From DP-20 sp964539925 (GTDB lineage: Bacteria; Desulfobacterota; Binatia; UBA9968): a stretch of DNA of 59,108 nucleotides. A program made the position numbers and the translations under genes. Of the stretch, positions 1-7,164 are shown piece after piece; within the stretch, counting starts at the first letter, position 1, and each line of letters starts with the position of its first letter. The notes beneath the pieces are model-generated. The model had not been told where the DNA came from and did not search any database. It worked only from the letters and a program-made list of their open reading frames with translations. The stretch covers positions 1 through 59,108 of the forward strand of contig CAZILB010000003.1 in the NCBI GenBank assembly GCA_964539925.1. Direction: 5' to 3'.

Positions 1-776
1 TTGTACGCGATAAACGTGGCGCCCTGAACGCCGAACTTGCGCGCTATGGCCTCCTTCGAGGTTCCTAAAAAGCTGTCAAAAAAATGACAGCGGCGCGGAT
101 TGCGAAATCCGCTCCGCTCAAGCACTTCGAGCATCTCTGCAACCTGCAGAGCGCCGGCAATTCAGCCCGTCCAGAGATCGATGTTGCTTCGCACCGCCTC
201 GGAGAGTTCGGCGTTGACGATGATGTCGGCGAACTGGATGCGGCCACCCGGTTTTACGACTCTGTAGATCTCTTTGAACAGCGCCTCTTTGTCAGGCGCA
301 AGGTTGAATACGCCATTGGAAATGATGACGTCAACGGCACCGCTTTCCAACGGCAAATCGGTCAGGTCGGATTTTTCAAATCGCACGTGAGTCAATCCTG
401 CCGCTCCGGCTCCGGCGCGAGCTCGTTCCAACATGTCATCGGTCATGTCGATACCCACCACCACACCGCTCTGACCGACGCGCCTCGCGGCCAGAAGAGA
501 ATCCAAACCCGCGCCCGAGCCGATATCAACGACGAAGCTGCCCGGCGAAAGCGTATCGACCAGGAAGGGGTTGCCCACGCCGGCAAAAGAAGCGGTTGTC
601 GCCGTCGGCAGGGTCGCAAGCTCCGCCGAATCATAACCAAGGAGCCGCGCCGCATACTCCGGCCCGCGATGGAAATGAAAATCTCCGTCTGGATTTAGAG
701 CAACCTTCGCGTAAATCGAGCGTACCTCCGACTTGAGCACTTCTTTATCCAGCGTTACCGGACAGGTAAGAGCCAT
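1..776 (-). CDS. Predicted selenocysteine-containing ArsM/UbiE-like SAM methyltransferase (partial, runs off window)
   Basis: Class I SAM-dependent methyltransferase. The start at 776 has a good ribosome site (AAGGAG, about 783-788). SAM motif I reads VDIGSGAGLDS, followed by SNGVFNLAPDKE and the post-I segment VVKPGGRIQFADI. The frame meets TGA at 162-164 after NIDLWTG (codon 205) but stays open to the window edge, and the downstream translation still looks like this family: IAGALQVAEMLEVLERSGF, then TSKEAIARKFG. The paralogue encoded at 2032-2859 reads LWAECVVGA at the same place, so its Cys202 aligns with the TGA. A hairpin of bacterial SECIS type follows at once. Together these indicate selenocysteine insertion rather than truncation. 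In ArsM enzymes a cysteine in this region binds arsenite; the substrate here is not known. It is 65 bp downstream of the cupin gene and probably cotranscribed with it. A conventional caller would stop at 162. At least 258 codons are visible. Confidence 0.85.
135..151 (-). promoter_or_regulatory. Bacterial SECIS-like hairpin just after the in-frame UGA
   Basis: On the minus strand a perfect 7-bp stem CTCTGCA/TGCAGAG encloses the loop GGT. The loop begins 17 nt after the UGA at 164-162. Known bacterial SECIS elements have a short stem-loop about 16-37 nt after UGA with a G in the first two loop positions; this hairpin satisfies both. It also resembles the E. coli fdhF element, which carries GCAGGTCTGC at nearly the same spacing. 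SelB binding is inferred, and no sel genes lie in the window. Confidence 0.75.
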
Positions 777-841
777 AACTGTCTCCTTTTGGACGATGGG
801 TTCGCATCTGTCGCCGCGCCCGTCAAGATCGCCGGCGGCAT

Positions 842-1333
842 CTATTTCTTTCGCGGGTCGTCCGCCGGGTTGAGGTAGGTCAAACCCCACGGACCGGTGC
901 CGTGCAGTTGAATGACAGTCGCTTCCTTTGTGTAGCCGAACATCGGTGTCTTCGGCGGCATGATCGCGACACTGCCGGGTCCGAGCGCCGTGGTCTTGGC
1001 GGGGTCGTAGGCGTCGCCATGGGTGAAGAAAAAGGTGCCTTCGAGCACCGTCACGCGCTCAAAAGCAGGGTGCGTATGCGGCGCGATTTTAGAGTTAGCC
1101 GGCAGCTTTAGCCTAAAAGTGAACGGGACCGGCTTGTTCAGCGGACCCTCGATCACGGCGATCTTCGCGCCCGGCGCCACGGCCGGCGCATCCGTCCAGG
1201 TCAGCTTCTCCGGCGTCACCATGTGCGGCCGCTCCCCGGAGTAAACCGACGCGGCCGTGGCAGCGCTCGACGAGCCACCGCCCAACAAAATCCCGAGAAT
1301 GGCCAGCTTGATCAGCACCGATGGATTCTTCAC
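842..1333 (-). CDS. Secreted cupin-domain protein
   Basis: A single-domain cupin of about 163 aa. The N-terminus VKNPSVLIKLAILGILLGG followed by SSSAATAAS is a cleavable signal peptide. The cupin core shows HTHPAFERVTVLEGTFFF with His residues suited to metal binding, a later G..VAIMPPKTPMFGY motif, and a C-terminal VIQLHGTGPWG strand. The GTG start at 1333 was chosen because AAGGAGG lies about 6 bp upstream and because a longer reading frame would run through the ECF-type promoter at 1378-1403. It lies between the membrane-domain methyltransferase and the selenocysteine methyltransferase, all on one strand. A periplasmic metal- or small-molecule-binding role tied to the methyltransferases is likely but not shown; an enzymatic role is possible. 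Confidence 0.8.
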   Translation of the reverse strand: MKNPSVLIKLAILGILLGGGSSSAATAASVYSGERPHMVTPEKLTWTDAPAVAPGAKIAVIEGPLNKPVPFTFRLKLPANSKIAPHTHPAFERVTVLEGTFFFTHGDAYDPAKTTALGPGSVAIMPPKTPMFGYTKEATVIQLHGTGPWGLTYLNPADDPRKK

Positions 1334-1377
1334 GACTACCCTCCTTGAGAAATTTATCGCCGACAACTGGCAGGAAA

Positions 1378-1403
1378 GACGCGGGAGCAAGCGTTTTAGT
1401 TCC
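1378..1403 (-). promoter_or_regulatory. ECF-type promoter upstream of the cupin gene
   Basis: The minus strand reads GGAACT (1403-1398), 16 nt, then CGTC (1381-1378). This is the usual layout of group-4 sigma promoters. The same arrangement and spacing occurs upstream of the ECF sigma gene at 3747-3772. It would drive the cupin and the downstream selenocysteine methyltransferase. Confidence 0.6.
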
Positions 1404-1465
1404 CGCCGGGTCGCGGACGCTGGAGCGGTTTTTCTTTGACCTTTCGCGCTCAAACGGGTGCGAAA

Positions 1466-1931
1466 TTATTTGAGTGGTTCCTCGTGAACCCTCAAAGGAT
1501 GAGCATCTGAATGAATTTCGCGCCGATACCGAAAGTCCAGCGCTACGCCGGCGGCGAGCAGCGCAAACGCGAGAAGCTCCAAGCCAAGGCTGTAATCAAA
1601 GAATTGCACGTAGGCGAGCATGCCGAAGCCGGCCAAGGCGAGGCCGAGCGCGGCATAACCGGCGCGGCGGCCCGGGCCCGTGGCCACCGAGACCAACGCG
1701 ACCGCAGCCAGCGCGACAATGGTTCCCGCCCAAAGCGCGGGGTTGACCGTGAGCGTTATGCCGGCCAGCGGAAGGAGCATCGTGGCCGCAAGGGTCCCAT
1801 AACAGGCAAACATGGACAGTGCCAGCGCCAGCGATCCCATCAGTCCTCGGCGCGCCAGCGCGCGAACCGCCCTGCGAGGGTCAGCCCGCCGCGCGAGCTG
1901 TGCGAGCTTCGACGGAGCCATCGCGGCGCGC
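1466..1931 (-). CDS. C-terminal four-helix membrane domain of the split methyltransferase gene (continues across the gap)
   Basis: After a linker (MAPSKLAQLARRADP, repeated on the other side of the gap) come four predicted membrane helices: around LMGSLALALSMFACYGTLAA, ALWAGTIVALAAVALVSVA, AGYAALGLALAGFGMLAYV and LGLELLAFALLAAGVAL. A charged tail ends in HEEPLK. If the 55-bp duplicated contig ends are collapsed, the frame joins exactly to the methyltransferase encoded at 2032-2859, giving one protein of about 412 aa. A separate start at the ATG at 1921 is possible but has no good ribosome site and lies inside the duplicated segment. I do not recognise the membrane domain; its size and helix count recall small metal-resistance membrane proteins of the MerC/MerT kind, without their paired cysteines. 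Confidence 0.65.
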
Positions 1932-2086
1932 NNNNNNNNNNNNNNNNNNNNNNNNNNNNNNNNNNNNNNNNNNNNNNNNNNNNNNNNNNNNNNNNNNNNN
2001 NNNNNNNNNNNNNNNNNNNNNNNNNNNNNNNAGGGTCAGCCCGCCGCGCGAGCTGTGCGAGCTTCGACGGAGCCATCGCGGCGCGC
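1877..2086. repeat. 55-bp identical sequence on both sides of a 100-N scaffold gap
   Basis: Positions 1877-1931 and 2032-2086 are identical over 55 bp and flank exactly 100 N (1932-2031). A 55-bp exact overlap at contig ends is what an unmerged k-mer overlap in a de Bruijn assembly looks like, and 100 N is the conventional filler for unknown distance. The sequence lies inside a coding region and keeps the frame when the two copies are merged. It is therefore probably an assembly artefact, not a biological repeat. Confidence 0.85.
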
Positions 2087-2859
2087 TCCATGGCAATCTC
2101 TATGGCGTAGGCACCAAAGCGGCGCGCGACATCGCGCGTTTCCGGACTCGGACTCAAGGCGAAGTAGTCGTAGTCGCGAAGAACCGCGACGTTCTTGAAG
2201 CCCGCATCGCGGAACATATCCAGGTAATCCTCATCGATGGTGGCGCCGACCACGCATTCCGCCCAAAGCTTCGGATCGGTCGCACAGTCTCGCGTCACCG
2301 GCCGGCGGATCACGATATCGGCGATCTGGGCATGCCCGCCGGGGCGCAGCACGCGGAAGATTTCGGCGATGGCTTTGCGCTTGTCAGGCGCGAGATTGAG
2401 CATTCCGTTACTGGTGACCACATCGACGCTTGCGGCGGGCAGCGGAAGGGCTTCTACGCTGGACTCGACCACTTCCACATTGCCGATTCCGTGCCGCGCC
2501 GCCAGCTCGCGCAGCCTGCGGGCCATGGCCGGGGTAATATCCACCGCGAGGATCTTTCCCCGCGGTCCCACAAGGCGCGCCGCGATCAGCGTATCGGTGC
2601 CCGTGCCGGCGCCGACGTCGAGGACCGTGTCGCCCTTGCGGATCACGCCCGCGCGGAACGGACACCCCACCCCGGCAAACGATTGGAGCGCTTCTTCGGG
2701 AAGGTCTTCCAGCAGATCTTTGGAATAGCCCACCAGGAGGCAAGCCTCGCGTCCGACGGGAAAATGGAACGGACGCCGCGGGGTAACCGCCACCGCCGTA
2801 TACATATCGCGCACAGCCGCGATAATTTTCTCGCGCGTGAACCCGAATATGGCAACCAT
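2032..2859 (-). CDS. ArsM-like SAM methyltransferase domain, N-terminal part of a membrane-fused protein (interrupted by the gap)
   Basis: A UbiE/ArsM-type methyltransferase domain of about 250 residues: FAGVGCPF (Cys66), motif I LDVGAGTGTDTL, SNGMLNLAPDK, FRVLRPGGHAQIADI and LWAECVVGA (Cys202). Cys66 and Cys202 lie where ArsM-type enzymes carry arsenite-binding cysteines. The overall order matches the selenocysteine paralogue encoded at 1-776, so the two are a Cys/Sec pair. The start at 2859 follows the anti-sigma stop by 7 bp, so the gene sits in the sigma/anti-sigma operon. The frame runs into the gap and, on merging the duplicated ends, continues into the four-helix segment encoded at 1466-1931. 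This would make a membrane-tethered methyltransferase; methylation of arsenite or another soft metalloid is a family-based inference. Confidence 0.8.
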
Positions 2860-2866
2860 ATTATAC

Positions 2867-3103
2867 TTAAAACCGGCCGATGATTTCTTCGATGCGAGCG
2901 CGCAGGCGCGCCGGCGCGGAGATGCTTCCTGCTTCGCGCAGATAGGATTTGAGTTTACCCTCGAACTCCGCGCGGCTGAAACACCCCCGGCATTCCTTCA
3001 GGTGCCATTCGATCTCGGCCGCGACATGGGCGTCGATCTCGCGGTCGAGATACACGATCAAATGCTTGAGAACTTCTTCGCAGCTCATCTCCCGATCAGG
3101 CAT
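2867..3103 (-). CDS. Zinc-finger anti-sigma factor
   Basis: A 78-aa protein of the zf-HC2 anti-sigma type. The motif HLKECRGC gives the H-x3-C-x2-C zinc site, inside a helical region from CEEVLKHLIVYLDREID to the C-terminus IEEIIGRF. There is no transmembrane helix, so it is a soluble anti-sigma domain that could respond to redox or thiophilic metals in the cytoplasm. The ATG at 3103 has GGGAGGGA upstream and overlaps the sigma-factor stop by 8 bp, a typical sign of translational coupling between a sigma factor and its inhibitor. A longer start at 3154 would lie wholly inside the sigma gene and is less likely. Confidence 0.85.
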   Translation of the reverse strand: MPDREMSCEEVLKHLIVYLDREIDAHVAAEIEWHLKECRGCFSRAEFEGKLKSYLREAGSISAPARLRARIEEIIGRF

Positions 3104-3716
3104 TTTCGTCCCTCCCGGGTGCGTGGCCGGGCAGAAGGCCCGCATCCTGCGCATGCTGCCAGAGTGCGCGCTGCAATTGGCCCCGGGCGCGCGCTAAACG
3201 TGAGCGTATCGTGCCGATCGGGATTCCCAAAATTTCAGCCGCCTCCGCGTAGGAAAATTCCTGGATATCGACCAGGACAATGGCGATCCGAAAGATTTCC
3301 GGCAGTTCGTCCAGCGCCCTTCCCACATCTTCGCGCAAAAAACTCGCGATCGCTTCCTCTTCGGGGGTCGCCCACCAGAGCAGAAATGGCTGGTGCAACT
3401 TTTCAAACAGCGAAAAGGCGTCGCCCGGGCGCTCGTCGCCCTCCGGCCCCATTGGAATTTCCGGGCTCGAGCGACGATGGCGCCGTTCGCTCATGAAGGT
3501 GTTGGTCAGAATGCGCCGGATCCAGGCTTCAAATTTTTTTCGCTCGCGCAGCTCGCCCAGCTTGGACCAGGCCTTGGCCACCGTCTCCGCAACCAGGTCT
3601 TCCGCATCCTCGCCGTTACGCGTCAGCCGCAGCGCGATTCCATAGAGCCGATCCGTGAGGCGCGAGACCTCTTCGGCGAAGAAGCGCTGTTGATCTGCTC
3701 TCGCTCGCCATTCCAT
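3096..3716 (-). CDS. ECF-family RNA polymerase sigma factor
   Basis: About 206 aa with sigma region 2 (DRLYGIALRLTRNGEDAEDL, then AETVAKAW and FEAWIRRILTNTF) and region 4 (LDELPEIFRIAIVLVDIQEF, SYAEAAEILGIPIGTIRSRLARAR). It directs RNA polymerase to a small regulon and is presumably held inactive by the overlapping anti-sigma factor. The ATG at 3716 was chosen because the promoter at 3747-3772 lies inside any longer version. A TTG at about 3731 with AGGAAAAG upstream is the main alternative. The ECF-like promoter before its own gene and another before the cupin gene suggest autoregulation and a regulon including the methyltransferase/cupin genes next to it. The inducing signal is unknown. Confidence 0.9.
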   Translation of the reverse strand: MEWRARADQQRFFAEEVSRLTDRLYGIALRLTRNGEDAEDLVAETVAKAWSKLGELRERKKFEAWIRRILTNTFMSERRHRRSSPEIPMGPEGDERPGDAFSLFEKLHQPFLLWWATPEEEAIASFLREDVGRALDELPEIFRIAIVLVDIQEFSYAEAAEILGIPIGTIRSRLARARGQLQRALWQHAQDAGLLPGHAPGRDENA

Positions 3717-3746
3717 GACGCATCGAATCAAACGGGCTTTTCCTAT

Positions 3747-3772
3747 GACGCGCGAGGCCCGGATTCGGTTCC
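3747..3772 (-). promoter_or_regulatory. Autoregulatory ECF-type promoter
   Basis: The minus strand reads GGAACC (3772-3767), a 16-nt spacer, then CGTC (3750-3747), about 30 bp before the sigma start at 3716. ECF sigma genes often carry their own promoter in this position. The match to 1378-1403 in sequence and spacing supports both. Confidence 0.65.
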
Positions 3773-3940
3773 CTCGAACGACATCCATAAGGCCCGGAAA
3801 ATTCTCGCGCCCTGCCGGGAATGACGCGCGGCAGCAACCGGAAGGCAGAGCGAAACCTGCCGTCGGCCCGGCAGCGCCGTCGGCGGACCCCGGATAAACG
3901 AACGACGATAGGTACGCGGGAAGTCCCCGAGACTCTGAAA

Positions 3941-4294
3941 CTATGAACCGACGCGCATCTTATAAATAGCGTCGGTCTTGGCCGCCATGATGAAATCGTT
4001 TTTATGCAGGTTCTTGATCTTGTGCGTCCACCAGGTGACGGCGACTTTGCCCCATTCGGTGGTCAGGCGCGGATGATGGCCTTCTTCTTCGGCCGCAGCG
4101 CCGACGGCGCCGGTGAAGGCGATGGCGTCCTTGAAGTTCTTGAATCTAAACTCGCGATCAAGCTTGGGTATATTGCCGTCGGTAATAATGCGCCATTCGG
4201 GAATCTTGGGATGCAGCTCCTTGATTTCCTCCGGCGTCACCGGCGGCGCGCCGACCCGGCAGGCTTCGCATTTTTGTTCCGTCAGCTCTTCCAT
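3941..4294 (-). CDS. phhB: Pterin-4a-carbinolamine dehydratase
   Basis: A 117-aa protein of the PCD/DCoH family, which dehydrates 4a-hydroxytetrahydrobiopterin to recycle the pterin cofactor of aromatic amino acid hydroxylases. The signature AEEEGHHPRLTTEWGKVAV followed by WWTHKIKNLHKNDFIMAAK contains the catalytic His pair and the conserved TH and DF residues. The length is typical. The start at 4294 has GGAGG about 10 bp upstream. It is the last gene of the long minus-strand run, 111 bp after the luciferase-like gene, and no aromatic amino acid hydroxylase lies in the window. Other roles for stand-alone PCD proteins, such as in molybdopterin metabolism, have been proposed. Confidence 0.9.
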   Translation of the reverse strand: MEELTEQKCEACRVGAPPVTPEEIKELHPKIPEWRIITDGNIPKLDREFRFKNFKDAIAFTGAVGAAAEEEGHHPRLTTEWGKVAVTWWTHKIKNLHKNDFIMAAKTDAIYKMRVGS

Positions 4295-4405
4295 AACCGT
4301 GATCCTCCGCAAAGGAATGGAACGACACTCATTTAACCGCAAAGGGCGGGGTGATCGCAACTCGATGGGCTGGCCGTAGTCGCGGGGGTTGCCGTTGGGC
4401 AATTC

Positions 4406-5458
4406 TTAAAGCTGCGGCATCACCTCCGCGGCGAATTGCACCATGGACGCCTTCACCGCGTCGTGAGGCACGGTTCCGATATTGAACCAGCTGAGGAACT
4501 GGGTCGCACGGGTCCTTTGCGCCAGCTCCTTTAGCTTCTCGACCGCCAGCGCGGAATCGCCGATCACAGCGTGTTTTTCGCAAACTATATCGTACCCAAC
4601 TACCGACCCTGCGGCCGTCTTAAGCCGCGCCGGCAATTCCGCGCCGCGTCGGGTCAACCAGTCGGTGTAATCCAGACGCATATCAAGAATGGTCTTGAAG
4701 TAACTCATCACGCCGGCTTCCGACCGCGTTCTGGCTTCGACTGCCGTCTTTGCCAGGTGAATGGGGATCAGCAGCCCCAATTCTTTGTTCTTGGGATCAT
4801 GGCCATGCTTTTTCAATCCGGCCCAGTAGGCGTCGGCGAACTCGAAGACCTGGTCCGGTGTGCGGGTGTGAATCGGCAGGAATAAATTGATCCCGAGGCG
4901 CGCGCCGACTTCGACGCCGTCGAGGGAGCTGGTTGCCATGTAAAACGGCGGCAACGGGCGCTGCACGGGTTTGGGGTTGACGACAACCTCGGGAATCTTG
5001 AAAAAAGCACCGTCGAAGCTCAGCGTGTCTTCCGACCAGGCTTTACGGATGATTTCCAATCCTTCCGCCATGATCTCATGGGTGGATTTATGGTCCGCGC
5101 CAAAGCATTCGTAGGCCCGGCTATGCGGATGGCCGCCGCCGGCAGCGAACTCCATGCGGCCGTGGCTCAGCAGGTCGAGCGTGGCGGCCTGCTCTGCTAG
5201 CTGCACCGGATGATGCACCGGCAGAGTGTTGACCGCCACCCCGAGACGGAGCTTCGTGGTTCTTTGCGCCACCGCGCCGAGGACCACGTAGGGCGCGGAC
5301 AGAAGCGAAAACTTGGGCTGGCAATGAATCTCGGCGATCCAGTAGGTATCGTAACCTAAACGATCTGCGAGATCCGCCTGCTCGATGAACTCTTCGAGCC
5401 GGGCTGCGGGCGACGACCCTTGCGGGCACTGGATTTCGGTAAACAGGCTGAATTTCAT
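4406..5458 (-). CDS. LLM-class flavin-dependent oxidoreductase
   Basis: A 350-aa bacterial luciferase-like monooxygenase (F420- or FMN-dependent TIM barrel). Visible family marks are the N-terminal MKFSLFTEIQCPQG, the EQADLADRLGYDTYWIAEIH strand-helix, LRLGVAVNTLPVHHPVQLAE, SHGRMEFAAGGGHPHSRAYE and the substrate-side PFYMATSSLDGVEVGARLG. It probably oxidises a small organic molecule using reduced flavin supplied by a separate reductase. It lies 104 bp downstream of the gamma-glutamyltransferase gene in a cluster of hydrolases, which suggests a catabolic pathway, but nothing here fixes the substrate. Confidence 0.88.
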   Translation of the reverse strand: MKFSLFTEIQCPQGSSPAARLEEFIEQADLADRLGYDTYWIAEIHCQPKFSLLSAPYVVLGAVAQRTTKLRLGVAVNTLPVHHPVQLAEQAATLDLLSHGRMEFAAGGGHPHSRAYECFGADHKSTHEIMAEGLEIIRKAWSEDTLSFDGAFFKIPEVVVNPKPVQRPLPPFYMATSSLDGVEVGARLGINLFLPIHTRTPDQVFEFADAYWAGLKKHGHDPKNKELGLLIPIHLAKTAVEARTRSEAGVMSYFKTILDMRLDYTDWLTRRGAELPARLKTAAGSVVGYDIVCEKHAVIGDSALAVEKLKELAQRTRATQFLSWFNIGTVPHDAVKASMVQFAAEVMPQL

Positions 5459-5562
5459 TTCCGCCGGATTCCTCTCGGATGGTTATGGCTGCGCACGCAC
5501 GAAACGGTAGACCGGCAGGATTTATCAAACCGGGATGAATTTTTCCCCATCCCCGCGGCGCG

Positions 5563-7164
5563 TTAGTAGCCGAGTGCATAACCCACCCGGCGCGGATCGG
5601 CGCCGGCAAGCCAGCAGCCGTTGTCGCGGTCGCAGGCGATGACCTTGGCGCTGCCGAAAGACCAGCGATCGACAACGGAAACCTTGTGGCCCTTCTTGCG
5701 CAAACCGTCGAGCGTCGCTGCGTCGAATCCCTCTTCCATACGCAGCGCCTCCGGCAACTGGTCGCGCGGCGGCGTGCCGGGCTGATGGCTCCATCGGGGG
5801 GCTTCGACCGCGCTCTGCGGGTCCATCTGCAGATCGACGAGATCGTGAATGACCTGAAAGTTGGTCTGCGGCTGCTCGTCGGCGCCGGGACTGCCGCCCA
5901 CCGCGAAAAGCTCGTCATCGCGGAAAATCATGTAGGTATTGAGCGTGTGCGCCGGCCGCTTGCCGGGTTGGAGCGAATTGGCCTTGCTTGGATCGAGTCC
6001 AAAACTGCATAGCCGGTTGTTCATGATCACTCCGGTGTCGCCGGCAATCAGCCGGGAGCCGAAGGGCGCAAAAACGCTTTGAATGAATGAAATGGCGTTG
6101 CCGTCCCGGTCGGCGGCGCAAAGATACGTCGTGTCGCTGCTCTGGTTGGCGGCGGCTTGCGCGGGGCGGTTCATGATCTCGCCGGCCAGATCGCACCGCC
6201 TGGCCGCGTGCTCCTTGGAAATCAACATGGCGATCTTGGGATCGCCGAAGGCGGGATCTTCCAAGTAGCGAATCCGGTCTTCGAAGGCGAGTTTTTTTGC
6301 CGCCACTTGATAATGAATGATGTCGGCGCGGCTCATGCTGCCATCGTGCATCGGCCAGGCCTCGGCGATATTGAGCATTTCCAGCACCATGAAGCCCTGA
6401 GACACCGGCGGCTGCTCGTAGATGAGCGTATCGCGATAGCTCGAGCGCAGCGGTTCGAGCCACTGGCAGACCACCTTTTGTAAATCTTCTTGGGCGAGTA
6501 TGCCGCCTTCGGCTTTGATCGTCGCGCAGATCTTATCGGCGACCTCGCCGCCGTAGAAGCCGTCGCGCCCTTTGAGGGCGATCCTTTCAAACACCTCGCC
6601 CAACCCTTTTTGCACGACAATCTTCCCCGGCAGCGCCGCGCCGAGCGGCCGGCGATAAATTCGCTCCACCCAGGGAAAGTCCCGGCTGATGTCATCGATT
6701 GCTTCGGCAAATTCCTGCGAGATCGGAAAGCCGTCGCCCGCGATGCGCACGGCGTCCGCCGTCAGGCGACCCAGTTCTTTGGTGCCGTACTTTCGGTGCA
6801 GCTCGAGCCAACCGTCCACGGCGCCCGGCACTGCAATGCTGAGAGGACCAAACTGCGGTATCCCCTTCAACCCCCGGCTCTGGAAATATTCGATGGTTGC
6901 CTTTGCCGGCGCCGGGCCGCTGGAGTTGAGCGCTTCAACCATGCCGGTCTTTTTCATCGCCACCAAGGCGAACAGATCGCCGCCCGGACCGCTGGTCTCG
7001 GGCTTGACCACCGCCAGAACGAACGCAGCGGCGAGAGCCGCATCGACGGCGTTGCCGCCTTCCTGGAGAACTTTAACGCCGGCCAGCGAGGCCAGTGCGT
7101 GGCCGGACGAAACCACGCCGTTTCGCCCCATGATCAACGGCCGTGCCGCTTTGGTAAAATTCAT
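5563..7164 (-). CDS. Gamma-glutamyltransferase family Ntn-hydrolase
   Basis: A 533-aa member of the gamma-glutamyltranspeptidase family. These proteins self-cleave before a conserved threonine; here the site is in SSDTTYLCAADRDGNAIS, with the downstream DTGVIMNNRLCSFGLDP, QPGKRPAHTLNTYMI and GSPGADEQPQTN motifs. The N-terminal GGNAVDAALAAAFVLAVV and SGPGGDLFALV are also typical. No signal peptide is evident, so it may be cytoplasmic, as for several catabolic homologues that cleave amides or acyl bonds other than glutathione. Its ATG overlaps the stop of the upstream amidohydrolase by 4 bp (ATGA), so the two are translated together. Confidence 0.9.
   Translation of the reverse strand: MNFTKAARPLIMGRNGVVSSGHALASLAGVKVLQEGGNAVDAALAAAFVLAVVKPETSGPGGDLFALVAMKKTGMVEALNSSGPAPAKATIEYFQSRGLKGIPQFGPLSIAVPGAVDGWLELHRKYGTKELGRLTADAVRIAGDGFPISQEFAEAIDDISRDFPWVERIYRRPLGAALPGKIVVQKGLGEVFERIALKGRDGFYGGEVADKICATIKAEGGILAQEDLQKVVCQWLEPLRSSYRDTLIYEQPPVSQGFMVLEMLNIAEAWPMHDGSMSRADIIHYQVAAKKLAFEDRIRYLEDPAFGDPKIAMLISKEHAARRCDLAGEIMNRPAQAAANQSSDTTYLCAADRDGNAISFIQSVFAPFGSRLIAGDTGVIMNNRLCSFGLDPSKANSLQPGKRPAHTLNTYMIFRDDELFAVGGSPGADEQPQTNFQVIHDLVDLQMDPQSAVEAPRWSHQPGTPPRDQLPEALRMEEGFDAATLDGLRKKGHKVSVVDRWSFGSAKVIACDRDNGCWLAGADPRRVGYALGY

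Noticed and set aside
162..776. Reading the first methyltransferase as complete and ending at the TGA at 162
   Set aside because: The homologous sequence continues in frame, a Cys paralogue aligns at the stop and a SECIS-like hairpin follows.
1877..2086. Biological tandem repeat or duplicated gene end
   Set aside because: Exact 55-bp copies bordering 100 N point to unmerged contig ends.
1819..2883. Plus-strand open frame across the gap
   Set aside because: Only open because of the N run and high GC; the minus-strand methyltransferase is clear.
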